64,000 nucleotides of DNA from Bacillus multifaciens. Lineage in GTDB: Bacteria > Bacillota > Bacilli > Bacillales > Bacillaceae_G. The notes below the pieces were generated by a model, which ran no database searches, was not told the origin of the DNA, and worked only from the letters and a program-made list of their open reading frames with translations. How positions within the stretch are numbered: position 1 is the stretch's first letter; the number at the start of each line of letters is the position of its first letter. The position numbers and the translations under genes were made by a program. This document shows, piece by piece, positions 26,427-35,236 of this stretch. The stretch lies in NCBI RefSeq assembly GCF_030756675.1, contig NZ_JAVBXD010000006.1:1-64000 (forward strand), read 5' to 3'.

Positions 26427-27125
26427 TCATGAATGAATAACAACTTGTTCTTTTTCAGAGTGTATCATTGTAAGTTTATTAATAAGACTTCTTGCTGTAT
26501 TTGCTTTATCTAGACATACTTGAACTTCACTACCTTTAGAAATAATATAGTGATTTGTTTCAGTGGTATATAGTGCATTGGAAGCATTTGCAACTATGAA
26601 ATCTGCTTGTGCACCTTCCATTCGGATTTGTGCTCTCGTTATTAATTCTTGTTGACTTATACCACTCTCTAACTTAAATCCTACTAACACAACACCCGGA
26701 TCCCATTGTTTAATTTGAGATAGTACTTTGGGAGCTTTCTTAAAATGAATAACTGGCGGCATATCGCTTGATAACTTTCCTAATTGATCCATTACATTTC
26801 CTTCTTGATCGACAATTTTATCAACAATCCAATCCGAGCCAGCTACCGCCATAATGACAATATCTACTTTTTCACTTGTAATAATTTGTTTCATTTTCTC
26901 TTGTAAATCAATAATTCCTTCAAACGAATGAGAAGAAAGATTATGAGTCGCATCAGGTTTTTCTGCAAAATAACCATGTAAATATATAACAGAAGCCCCG
27001 TTCTTCAACGCTTCTTCTGCAAGAAGTTTTCCCATTCTTCCTGTCGATAAATTCGTATGTCCACGTACTTCATCCCATTTTTCTATACAGCCACCACTAG
27101 TTATGAGTACCTTTTTCCCCTTCAT
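26427..27125 (-). CDS. Stand-alone CoaB-like (DFP) protein
   Basis: This 232-residue protein resembles the phosphopantothenate-cysteine ligase half of Dfp/CoaBC. It begins VLITSGGCIEKWDEVRGHTNLSTGRMGKLLAEE, the nucleotide-binding and substrate motif region, and has AVAGSDWIVDK and LVGFKLES further on. The decarboxylase half is absent. It may make 4'-phosphopantothenoyl-cysteine or be a paralogue with another carboxylate. The ATG at 27125 follows AAAGG at 9 bp. It is the second gene of a four-gene operon, after an AAC(3)-like gene. Confidence 0.8.
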   Translation of the reverse strand: MKGKKVLITSGGCIEKWDEVRGHTNLSTGRMGKLLAEEALKNGASVIYLHGYFAEKPDATHNLSSHSFEGIIDLQEKMKQIITSEKVDIVIMAVAGSDWIVDKIVDQEGNVMDQLGKLSSDMPPVIHFKKAPKVLSQIKQWDPGVVLVGFKLESGISQQELITRAQIRMEGAQADFIVANASNALYTTETNHYIISKGSEVQVCLDKANTARSLINKLTMIHSEKEQVVIHS

Positions 27126-27137
27126 GTTTCCCATCCT

Positions 27138-27962
27138 TTAATTAGAGATTTGCTTCGTTTGCTTTTGTGTAAAAAACCATTCCGTTCCAAAATCAACGAC
27201 TTCTCGTTGCTTCATTAATTTACATGATGCGTTCCCTATTTTTCCAAATATAACTGATCCGGTTTCATCAAATGCTTTTCCTAATGGCTCAAAATCATCA
27301 GAATCATAATCAAATTCCTCATACTCTTTCCATATGCGAGCTCCATTTTCGATAATCGGTGCTCCAATTTGGACTGTTTCTCGATATTGCGAACGAACTT
27401 CAGATAAATGAAGTGATGTATTCGAATCATGATCTACTCCGATTAATAAAATATATCCATCTAAATCATACATTTTTCCCAAAGGTGACTGTTCTCCAAA
27501 ACTAGGAGTAAGGATGTGATCATCAATAATTTGTTTTGCGTGTTTCCCCCACGCTGCAAAGCTATGTAACGGATGATTACTTCTTTTTGTATTTGGATAT
27601 GTCCGAAAACACTCCACTATTTTCCCCATACTTCGCGTTGGTGTTGTTTCCGGATGAAACGGTGGTACATTGTCACGAATAATTTCCCACCAACTTTCTG
27701 GGACAGGTGGCATTTGCCAATTTTTCGGATCAGACAAATCACTTGTTTGAGTTGGCATAATGATTGTTCCTTCTTCTGTAACTACTTCCATTAAAGCTTC
27801 TACTACCGCCAAAGCCCCACCACTTACCCAACCAATCGAACTAAGTGATGAGTGTACAATAACGTTCATTCCTTCTGTAACACCTAATTTTCGTAAATCG
27901 CTTACAATTGTATGAATTGTATTTGGCATTTTTGTTTTTGCGATTAAATCGTTTATGCTCAT
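27138..27962 (-). CDS. AAC(3)-family N-acetyltransferase (YokD-like)
   Basis: This 274-residue protein belongs to the aminoglycoside 3-N-acetyltransferase family, which transfers acetyl from acetyl-CoA. It has the family pattern [25 protein letters not shown], the [11 protein letters not shown] motif with conserved His, and [17 protein letters not shown]. Relatives in B. anthracis (BA2930) and B. subtilis (YokD) have been studied structurally and their natural substrates are unclear. The ATG at 27962 follows GAGGGG. It is first of four genes spaced by 12, 26 and 14 bp. Confidence 0.85.
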   Translation of the reverse strand: MSINDLIAKTKMPNTIHTIVSDLRKLGVTEGMNVIVHSSLSSIGWVSGGALAVVEALMEVVTEEGTIIMPTQTSDLSDPKNWQMPPVPESWWEIIRDNVPPFHPETTPTRSMGKIVECFRTYPNTKRSNHPLHSFAAWGKHAKQIIDDHILTPSFGEQSPLGKMYDLDGYILLIGVDHDSNTSLHLSEVRSQYRETVQIGAPIIENGARIWKEYEEFDYDSDDFEPLGKAFDETGSVIFGKIGNASCKLMKQREVVDFGTEWFFTQKQTKQISN

Positions 27963-28079
27963 AATAAATCCCCTCGTACCTTCTAATAAAATTTCTTTTA
28001 TCTTCCATTTATATATTATCATATTTTTCTTAATTTTTAATCTTTAAAAAAGGGACTACCTTTTACCATAAACAGAAAA

Positions 28080-28102
28080 AAGATGACCTTTAAAGATCAT
28101 CT
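28080..28102 (-). terminator. Terminator of DMT transporter gene
   Basis: AAGATGA pairs with TCATCTT around a 9-base loop and is followed on the minus strand by TTTTCTG. Confidence 0.65.
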
Positions 28103-28104
28103 TC

Positions 28105-29043
28105 TCATGCTGTTATTTTCTCCTCTTTTTTCTCCATAACCGCCGCAAAACTATGTAAAATCATCCCCACGACAACAAGACTCATTCCAACCCAAGACAA
28201 GGTTGATGGTAATGGTGCTGACAATAATATTAATTCACCAAATAGCGCGAATAATACTTCACCAGATTGCGTCGCTTCAACTGTTGCCAATTTTTGCAGA
28301 TCATCTTTTACAAGATCCGTCGCAAAAAAGAATAATACAGTTGCAATAAGACCTGAACTAATTGCAACTACCAAACATTGCAGTACTTGATCTGATGATG
28401 GTAATCCAACCGTTACAATTCCATATCCAGATAAAAGAAACCAAAAAGGTAAACTAGCCAACGTCATCCCTAACACCCTTTGAAATACATCCAATTCGCC
28501 GTTACACACTTGCATCATTTTACGATTACCAAGTGGATATGCGAACGCTGCAAGCATCACTGGTACTACACATAAAATAGTTTCTTGAATTCCTAGTGAC
28601 GATGCATGTTCTATTTGCATAATGGCGACTCCAATTAAAATAACGCTGGACATCGCCAACTCTTTTATCGGTATTTTATTATGTATCACTTGATTCGAAA
28701 AAAATGGTGTTAACAAAATGCCCGCAATTATTGTCATTTGCCAAGTTAATGCGACGAGCCATCCTGGTCCATAAGCCCCGGCAAAGCTCAATGGTGCATA
28801 GAATAGTCCAAAACCTACAACACTCCATAACAACCATTCAGCTGGTTGTTTCTTCATATACTGAATAAGCTGCTTTCCATTCCCTCTATACATAACAATG
28901 ATTAGTAATAGCGGAACCATAAAGAAATAACGTAAAGATGCGCTCCAAATCCAGCTTCCTCCTTGTAAATCCATTGCTCTGTTTAGCACAAAAGTAAACG
29001 CAAAGAAAAAAGAAGCTAGTATTCCTAATAGAATCGCTTTCAT
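28105..29043 (-). CDS. DMT superfamily efflux transporter
   Basis: This 312-residue protein has about ten membrane segments in two EamA-like halves. The N-terminus (ILLGILASFFFAFTFVLNRAMDLQGG) and length fit the multidrug-resistance efflux DMT group of Bacillus. AGGGAG precedes the ATG. A GNAT gene on the same strand lies 27 bp upstream, so the two may be co-transcribed. The substrate is unknown. Confidence 0.82.
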   Translation of the reverse strand: MKAILLGILASFFFAFTFVLNRAMDLQGGSWIWSASLRYFFMVPLLLIIVMYRGNGKQLIQYMKKQPAEWLLWSVVGFGLFYAPLSFAGAYGPGWLVALTWQMTIIAGILLTPFFSNQVIHNKIPIKELAMSSVILIGVAIMQIEHASSLGIQETILCVVPVMLAAFAYPLGNRKMMQVCNGELDVFQRVLGMTLASLPFWFLLSGYGIVTVGLPSSDQVLQCLVVAISSGLIATVLFFFATDLVKDDLQKLATVEATQSGEVLFALFGELILLSAPLPSTLSWVGMSLVVVGMILHSFAAVMEKKEEKITA

Positions 29044-29070
29044 GTATAACTCCCTATGACATTAATGTTC

Positions 29071-29571
29071 TTATAAAAATAGAACCATATATTCTTCATC
29101 TCGATACACTTCATCCATTTTCAATGCCTTTTTTTCTAGACCATACGTTTCAAATCCAATTGATTGATATAATTTTTTTGCTACAATATTATTTGAAACA
29201 ACTGATAAACTAATTTGTTCTACATTTAACTGCTTCGCTTTTTTCACGACTTCATTTATTAAGTTACGTGCATACCCTCTTCCTCTACTTTGAGCACTTA
29301 CATACATTCCAACAATATGCCCTTTATGACGAAGTGCTGCTCTTGATTCTGTTAATAGTGTTACAATCCCTACTAACTTATTATTCTCATCTAAAGCGCC
29401 AAATGTATGGCTATGTTCTCCTTGTAAATTTTTGATTACTTCTTGAATCGGCTCTTCCTTTTTGATTGCTTCTTCATATGTAGTAATATAAGCTTCTGGA
29501 TTTTTTTGCAATGCTTCTAAGCGTAAATCCCAATAATTTTCTGCATCTACTTCAGTTAACATTCTAATCAT
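29071..29571 (-). CDS. GNAT family N-acetyltransferase
   Basis: This 166-residue protein has the acetyl-CoA-binding motif VSAQSRGRGYARNLINEVV and the C-terminal NIVAKKLYQSIGFETYG, typical of GNAT enzymes. AAAGGATG lies before the ATG. Its acceptor is unknown. It lies just ahead of the DMT transporter. Confidence 0.88.
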   Translation of the reverse strand: MIRMLTEVDAENYWDLRLEALQKNPEAYITTYEEAIKKEEPIQEVIKNLQGEHSHTFGALDENNKLVGIVTLLTESRAALRHKGHIVGMYVSAQSRGRGYARNLINEVVKKAKQLNVEQISLSVVSNNIVAKKLYQSIGFETYGLEKKALKMDEVYRDEEYMVLFL

Positions 29572-29697
29572 CTGACTTCATCCTTTCTTACATAATAAAA
29601 TATAAACCTGCCTTTAGACAGGTTCTACAAAATTAGATCTTTTCCTATATATTTAATAAACAACATTTTGTTTACATAATAGTATTATATGTATCTT

Positions 29698-30666
29698 TTA
29701 CTTCTGTAATGAAAAAATACGAAGTACCTCATCAACTTTATTCATTGTAGCATCACTTAACTGAATATTTTCAGTTTGATAAAAATGAAACGCCTTTTGT
29801 AAACCGTTATACAAATTTATTTGTGGTACATATAAATAATGTGCATTTAATTTTTCTATATTCATAGTATAAGTAACATTACGGAACGGAAAATAATTTC
29901 GTGTTGAAATGCCAGGATTTAAAACTGTTTCATCTATTTCCACAGTATGCGCTTCTCTTCCTACGATTTGGCTTGCTGTATCGACAAATGTATTCCATGT
30001 AATATCTTCTGGATACGACAAATTATAAGCTTGTCCATTAGATTGTTCTGAACCTATTACACTTTCCATCACTCGAACTACATCATCGATATGAACAAAT
30101 TGCACTGGACCTACATTTTTTGGAATTGGAATCGTAAGTTTTTTTGTCAAGCGATCGAATATGTACGCTTCTCTATACAAATTATTGCCCTCACCATATA
30201 TATACGAAGGTCTAAAAATCGTAATTGGAAATCCTTCTTGTTTATGTAAGGAAAATAAATAATCTTCCGCTTCTTTTTTATCAAGTCCATATTGCCCCCA
30301 ATTATAATTTTCTGCTCGCTCAAAATCTTCAAATAAAGTTTGGTTAGTAGGAGCGTATACTGCTCCTGAACTACAAAATACATATCGCTTTAATTTACTT
30401 GTATCTACATAATCTAGTAATGTTTTTACATGATTCTTATGATAAGCCGTAATATCAAAAATATAGTCATACTGTTTATTTGAAATATTCTTCTTTATGT
30501 CTAAGGGAACATTTCGATCTCCTATAAGATGTGTATGTACTCCCTCATACATAATTTTCCGTGTTCCTCTAGTAAAAATATCTACTTCATATCCTTTTGA
30601 GATTAAAAACTTTGCTAATGCTTCACTAACAAACTGCGTACCACCCATTACTAATATTTGAACCAT
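29698..30666 (-). CDS. NAD-dependent epimerase/dehydratase
   Basis: This 322-residue extended short-chain dehydrogenase begins with the Rossmann motif VLVMGGTQFVSEALAKFL, a variant of GxxGxxG, and has the catalytic-type YGLDKKEAE (YxxxK). The central region resembles sugar-nucleotide epimerases of the isoflavone reductase/UDP-glucose epimerase type. AAAGGAGG precedes the ATG. The substrate is not evident from the context. Confidence 0.82.
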   Translation of the reverse strand: MVQILVMGGTQFVSEALAKFLISKGYEVDIFTRGTRKIMYEGVHTHLIGDRNVPLDIKKNISNKQYDYIFDITAYHKNHVKTLLDYVDTSKLKRYVFCSSGAVYAPTNQTLFEDFERAENYNWGQYGLDKKEAEDYLFSLHKQEGFPITIFRPSYIYGEGNNLYREAYIFDRLTKKLTIPIPKNVGPVQFVHIDDVVRVMESVIGSEQSNGQAYNLSYPEDITWNTFVDTASQIVGREAHTVEIDETVLNPGISTRNYFPFRNVTYTMNIEKLNAHYLYVPQINLYNGLQKAFHFYQTENIQLSDATMNKVDEVLRIFSLQK

Positions 30667-30697
30667 ATATATTTCCTCCTTTATCAGAAAATCTATT

Positions 30698-31117
30698 TTA
30701 TAACTCTAATTCATAGTGTTTCATAACAACTTCCATATTAAATTTTCTCATCATAAATTTCTCTGGTTCTATAATTCTTTCAAATCCAAATTGCTCATAT
30801 AACGCATGTGCATCTTTTGTAACTAACATAAATCGTGTCCAGTTAAGCTTTGGATGCTTTACAATCGTCTCCATTAACCACTTGCTTAATCCTTTTCCTC
30901 TATAAGCAGATACAATAAAGACATCCGCCAACCAAGAAAAACGCACAAAATCCGTAACAACTCTTGCAAACCCAATTTGTTGATTCGTTGCACTTTCATA
31001 TACTCCATAACAAAGCGATGAGTTATTAATAGCTTCAGTAACTAATTCTTTTTGTATTCCTTTTGCCCAATAGGAATTATTGCAAAGAAAATCATGGATG
31101 GTATCGATTTGTAACAA
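30698..31117 (-). CDS. GNAT family N-acetyltransferase, start uncertain
   Basis: This protein of about 139 residues has the GNAT motif VSAYRGKGLSKWLMETIV and the conserved HALYEQFGFERI. The only start in frame is a TTG at 31117 with a poor ribosome binding site. The frame stays open upstream to a TAA near 31196 without ATG, GTG or a well-placed site, while a good AAGGAAGG lies about 45 bp upstream in another arrangement. A small N-terminal lesion or an unusual start is possible. Confidence 0.75.
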   Translation of the reverse strand: MLQIDTIHDFLCNNSYWAKGIQKELVTEAINNSSLCYGVYESATNQQIGFARVVTDFVRFSWLADVFIVSAYRGKGLSKWLMETIVKHPKLNWTRFMLVTKDAHALYEQFGFERIIEPEKFMMRKFNMEVVMKHYELEL

Positions 31118-31193
31118 ATCTTTATTGGTTGAAATATAATAATTGTTATTCTTCTTTACGTATAAGGCTGATTCCTTCCTTTCAAATTCCCCC

Positions 31194-31964
31194 TTATTTT
31201 ACATAAGATAAAGGTAAATGCAGTTGGTTTGGAATAGTAGTTAAAAACTCTGGTGTATATTTCAGCGTAATAGAATAAGAATGTTGCACAAATTGTATTG
31301 TGTCTTCTTTTTTATTTACGTTTTGGATAAATTCTAGATCCGGAGTTCCAAAGGTGATGTTCATTTTGGGCATTAATGCTCCCATATCAATTGGAATCCA
31401 CGGCCTTCCTTCTTTCACAACAACCGCATGTGCAGTACCGCCAATTACAAAATTGAATATATCTTGGTCATGCATCGTCTTCATTTGTAATGTATTTTTC
31501 AACCATTCTCGAAACATAGGAACAGACGGAACTGGAAATCCGACTTCTCTTACATACATAACTTGTAAAGGACCATTTCTTTGTAAAACCTCTTCTTGTA
31601 CATATTCATGTGAAATAATCTCAAGAATATTCCCATCACTATCTTTGAAATATACGGCTTTACTTACCTTAGAATGATACGTAACTTTTTCACCTTGTTT
31701 ATCCTTTAAAATTTGTACACCCGATTGTGTGAGCCACAATGCAATTTCATCAAACAGAGAATACGGCACTTGAAAAGCAAAATGAGTTGGCACAATTGGT
31801 TCTAATATTTCTTTGAAACTAATGGTTGTAAAATGAGTAACTTGAAACCGAATAAACGTTTCTGTTTGCTTTGCAATTGGAAATTGTAGGATATCAGCAT
31901 ATACTTGTTTTACGCCTTCAATGGATAATGTTTGTAATTCTATATCTGCAAAATGTGTAATCAT
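31194..31964 (-). CDS. VOC (glyoxalase-like) superfamily protein
   Basis: This 256-residue protein has two beta-alpha-beta-beta-beta VOC modules (residues about 1-115 and 130-250). Metal-site-like His and Glu residues are visible (HFADIEL at the start, DSDGNILEIISHE in the first module). The enzymatic role is unknown. The ATG at 31964 follows GAGGG. Confidence 0.75.
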   Translation of the reverse strand: MITHFADIELQTLSIEGVKQVYADILQFPIAKQTETFIRFQVTHFTTISFKEILEPIVPTHFAFQVPYSLFDEIALWLTQSGVQILKDKQGEKVTYHSKVSKAVYFKDSDGNILEIISHEYVQEEVLQRNGPLQVMYVREVGFPVPSVPMFREWLKNTLQMKTMHDQDIFNFVIGGTAHAVVVKEGRPWIPIDMGALMPKMNITFGTPDLEFIQNVNKKEDTIQFVQHSYSITLKYTPEFLTTIPNQLHLPLSYVK

Positions 31965-32050
31965 ATAGCATCCCTCACAATGGTTATTTACTACTAGTGT
32001 ATAAAACATACTTAGTAAAAGAATCCACTTAAAGAGGGATCATGTAATTG

Positions 32051-32206
32051 CTACTTTTGTAGTATAGGCATGTTCACTGATAAATCTTCTCCCTCTATTA
32101 CAATTGCCATCAAACCAGTTTTTGTACTTGTCTCATGATTTTCTCCCTTTTCCCAAAAAGCAGCTTGTCCTGCCTGAATAGGAATCTTTTCTTTATTCTC
32201 TCCGCA
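32051..32206 (-). pseudogene. 5'-truncated cupin remnant
   Basis: A minus-strand frame encodes CCGENKEKIPIQAGQA, continuing with FWEKGENHETS, GLMAIVIEGEDL and a stop. This is the C-terminal half of a small cupin-domain protein (xxIxAGxxxFWxxGExHE pattern). It has no start codon and begins inside the 3' end of the GNAT gene in another frame, so a deletion probably joined the two. It has no own promoter. Confidence 0.6.
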
Positions 32207-32741
32207 ACATTTCAAAAAACTCTTCTTTTAACATACTAAAACGAAAACGATCAACAAATTCTCCGAGTCTCAGTCGATCTTTTCTCATTAATCCTTCACA
32301 TACAAATCCAGCCCGTTTATAACTCTTCATCGCTTTCGTATTATCTGCATCTACTCGTAGCCAAATTTTTTCTAAATCGAACTCTTCAAATCCAATTTGC
32401 AGCATTTCATATAAAGCAGCCATTCCGTATCCTTTTCCCCAATATCGTTTATCTCCAATCGCAATTCCTAGCTCTGCATTTTTATTTGTTCGATCAAAAT
32501 TTTTCAAATCTACCCAGCCGATATGCACACCTTCTTCGGAACAAATTGCTCTTTGTTCATAGCCATTTGTTCGATTGATACACATTTCAATCCATTTTCT
32601 TGTATCTTCATGCGTAAATGGTGGATATTGATCTGGAACTACTAGGTGACGTGTTACTTCTTTATCTAAAGACCATTGATATCGATCTTCTATATCATCT
32701 AATGACAATTCTCTTAATTGAATATTCGGCAAATTGAACAT
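32193..32741 (-). CDS. GNAT family acetyltransferase, RimJ/RimL type
   Basis: This 182-residue protein has the RimJ/RimL motifs GIAIGDKRYWGKGYGMAALYEML and NTKAMKSYKRAGFVCEG. The ATG at 32741 follows AAGGAATG at good spacing, 4 bp after the stop of the beta-lactamase-like gene. It is the third gene of a minus-strand operon behind the nucleotidyltransferase and beta-lactamase-like genes. Its acceptor is unknown. Confidence 0.85.
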   Translation of the reverse strand: MFNLPNIQLRELSLDDIEDRYQWSLDKEVTRHLVVPDQYPPFTHEDTRKWIEMCINRTNGYEQRAICSEEGVHIGWVDLKNFDRTNKNAELGIAIGDKRYWGKGYGMAALYEMLQIGFEEFDLEKIWLRVDADNTKAMKSYKRAGFVCEGLMRKDRLRLGEFVDRFRFSMLKEEFFEMLRRE

Positions 32742-32745
32742 GTAA

Positions 32746-33411
32746 TCATTCCTTATTTTTATATGTTTGTACAATTAATTCTCCTATATTTTTCAGTACT
32801 TGTTCTAATTGATACCACTCTGTATTTTCACCTTTTGCTTGAACAAAACCAATACAAAATAATACGCGATCTTCTAAATATAAATAACCAACATCATTAC
32901 AAACTGTTTCAAGCCCACCAGTCATATGCAGCCATTCATATTGATTAGAGAATCGAAAACCATCTGGGTCTTCTTGTTCTTTTAAAGATTCGAAGATAAG
33001 CATATTTTCTTTTTTGTACTGATATAAGAATTTCATGAATTGAAATACACTAGCTGGTGTTCCGCAATTTTGAATTATACTTGTATTATCCTTGTTAACG
33101 AGTATATCGAGTTTCATATGCTGTAATTCACTATTTATCTCTTCTATATCAATTTTTTCTACAATAGAATCATATGCTTCTCTCGAATGTTTACTAATAG
33201 CCTCTTTGATTGTTATGGGTGTTATATACTCATGTTTCTGAAAAGCAATACTACCTACAATCCATTTTGCCAAACTCGCTAAAGGGAAATTTTTATTTTC
33301 ATTTATACATAAGGTTTCCTTTGTTTTGGTGTCATATAAATACAGACCTATTTCTACAGAAGAAGGAATGAGTTGTAGGATATCCTTTATCAATAGTTTA
33401 TTAAGACCCAT
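32746..33411 (-). CDS. Beta-lactamase class A-like serine hydrolase
   Basis: This 221-residue protein has FPLASLAKW, the SxxK motif of penicillin-recognising enzymes, and a C-terminal MTGGLETVCNDVGYL in the place of the KTG box. It is shorter than a typical class A enzyme and has no signal peptide, so it is probably cytoplasmic and not a secreted beta-lactamase. Its start overlaps the stop of the nucleotidyltransferase gene (TAATG). Confidence 0.7.
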   Translation of the reverse strand: MGLNKLLIKDILQLIPSSVEIGLYLYDTKTKETLCINENKNFPLASLAKWIVGSIAFQKHEYITPITIKEAISKHSREAYDSIVEKIDIEEINSELQHMKLDILVNKDNTSIIQNCGTPASVFQFMKFLYQYKKENMLIFESLKEQEDPDGFRFSNQYEWLHMTGGLETVCNDVGYLYLEDRVLFCIGFVQAKGENTEWYQLEQVLKNIGELIVQTYKNKE

Positions 33412-34121
33412 TACTTTTCACCCTTTCCAATACAAAAACCCTCAAAAAGACGGCCTCCGTACATGTCTAAAATACCATCCACAAATACAATAATTTGCTC
33501 CTTCTCTCCCGTTTTATAAAATTGTTCAAATGTAGATACAAACTCTGCAGCAACCTGTTCATCATATTTCTTTAAAGTTTTCATGAACCACTTTGAGTGT
33601 CCTGTCCAACAATTATTCATTCGCAATATAAACTCATGAACAAGATCCGCAAGATGATTTGCAATAAACAATTCATCTTCTCGTTTTGCTACGCCAATAA
33701 AGTCGTCTAATACATCTGTAATGAAATATCGTTTCTGTTGTATCATTTCATTTGTCCATGGTTCTGGTCCTTTTTCTAATAGTTGCTGCGCTTCTTTCTT
33801 TATTGATGGTATGATGCCATTTATATCTTTTAACACAATTCCCTCAACAACAAGTTGCGGTAAAGAAGGACGACCACGTTTACAATCACTCGCAAAAAAG
33901 TCTTTATAAGACGTAAAGTTGTGAACAAATACTTCAACAGGCCATCCGTTAGCTATGAAAGATTCACGATACGCTGAAGAAAGCGTACTATCAAAAATGA
34001 TAATGTCTAGATCAGAAGTTTTCGTTCCTTCTCCCCTTGCGATGCTTCCTCCTAAAAGAGCCGCGTCACAATTTGGAAATTGAGATGCAAGAATTTGTTT
34101 AGCTGCCTCTACTGGTTCCAT
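33411..34121 (-). CDS. Nucleotidyltransferase domain protein
   Basis: This 236-residue protein has the nucleotidyltransferase motif GGSIARGEGTKTSDLDIIIF, with the GGSxAxG and DxD residues. The helical C-terminal half resembles the domain of aminoglycoside nucleotidyltransferase-like proteins. The ATG at 34121 follows AGGAGAG. It is first in a three-gene operon with the serine hydrolase and GNAT genes. Its substrate is unknown; the grouping could be a modifying or resistance cluster. Confidence 0.78.
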   Translation of the reverse strand: MEPVEAAKQILASQFPNCDAALLGGSIARGEGTKTSDLDIIIFDSTLSSAYRESFIANGWPVEVFVHNFTSYKDFFASDCKRGRPSLPQLVVEGIVLKDINGIIPSIKKEAQQLLEKGPEPWTNEMIQQKRYFITDVLDDFIGVAKREDELFIANHLADLVHEFILRMNNCWTGHSKWFMKTLKKYDEQVAAEFVSTFEQFYKTGEKEQIIVFVDGILDMYGGRLFEGFCIGKGEK

Positions 34122-34346
34122 ATGTATCTCTCCTACTAGTTTATTATTTATATATTCTTTACTATCTATTGTCACTCATGATATATTCGACATTACTTTT
34201 TGATTTCCCTATTTTTTAACAAAAATACGGTATGTGAAATTCAAAAACTAATCTTTTCCGAACCTAGCTATAGCTAACTCATATATTTTAAAAACATTTT
34301 TCTTGAAAAAGACAAAATTTGAAACGATAGTTTAAGACCTTTTATT

Positions 34347-34979
34347 TTAATTAAAAAATCCTTTAACTAGACTGTACATAGACCATAAACCGAACATAAA
34401 TAAAATGAAACCAGAAATACGATTCACAATGTTTAAAGAGAAATTTTTCATTCGATTCATCAATATTCCAGTTACACTACTAAGAATTAACCACCATAAT
34501 GTTGAACCCAAAAACACTCCCAACACTACAACTAAGATGGTCGTCGTATCATCATTCAAATTAGAAATTCCCAGCCCAGAAAAAATGGCTAAGAAAGATA
34601 AAATGGTTACTGGATTTGTTAAAGTTAAAAAAAAGGTAGAAACATATGCTGAAAAAGCATTATTACCATTGGCCTTAGCTGATGTTTTTGACGGTTTTGA
34701 AACAAAAATTTTCAGTCCTAAATATAATAAAAACACACCACCAATAAAATGAATCCATCCTTGTTGTTCAATTAAAAAATCAGTTATAAGTGTTAAGCCG
34801 AGTCCAGCAATCATCCCATACAGACCATCAGCTGTTGCTGCACCTAACCCCGACATAAAACCAATAAATTTCCCATGCGCCAGTGTGCGTCGTATACATA
34901 AAACTCCAATAGGTCCAACAGGGGCTGCGATACTAAGCCCAATAATTAATCCTTTAATAAACAATTCAACGGCCACCAT
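34347..34979 (-). CDS. LysE family translocator
   Basis: This 210-residue protein has six hydrophobic segments and the LysE start KGLIIGLSIAAPVGPIGVLCIRRTL, with LGLKIFVSKP and NPVTILSFLAIF. The family exports amino acids or related metabolites. GGAGGGGGAG precedes the ATG. It is a single gene; specificity is unknown. Confidence 0.88.
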   Translation of the reverse strand: MVAVELFIKGLIIGLSIAAPVGPIGVLCIRRTLAHGKFIGFMSGLGAATADGLYGMIAGLGLTLITDFLIEQQGWIHFIGGVFLLYLGLKIFVSKPSKTSAKANGNNAFSAYVSTFFLTLTNPVTILSFLAIFSGLGISNLNDDTTTILVVVLGVFLGSTLWWLILSSVTGILMNRMKNFSLNIVNRISGFILFMFGLWSMYSLVKGFFN

Positions 34980-35154
34980 ACTCCCCCTCCAATATTAATA
35001 CTATCCTTTTATATATCTAAATCACGTTTACATTCGTATCGCGCTATAATCAACACAATATTCAAAATACTATTATAACATGTCTTCTATACTGGTAATA
35101 AACCAATTATGTAACTGACCTGCTCCAACCGGTTTTTAAGGTTAGTTAAAGAAG

Positions 35155-35196
35155 AAAAAAGGTACACCACTATATAATTAGTGATGTACCTTTTTT
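35155..35196. terminator. Terminator after sensor kinase gene
   Basis: AAAAAAGGTAC pairs with GTACCTTTTTT with further pairing (ACCAC/GTGAT) inside. It lies 40 bp after the kinase gene. Confidence 0.75.
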
Positions 35197-35236
35197 AATA
35201 TAATGTGTAACATTATAAACAATTTCAAAGTACACT

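Noticed and set aside
32746-33411. Secreted beta-lactamase
   Set aside because: No signal peptide, short length and no KTG box; only a distant serine-hydrolase relation can be claimed.
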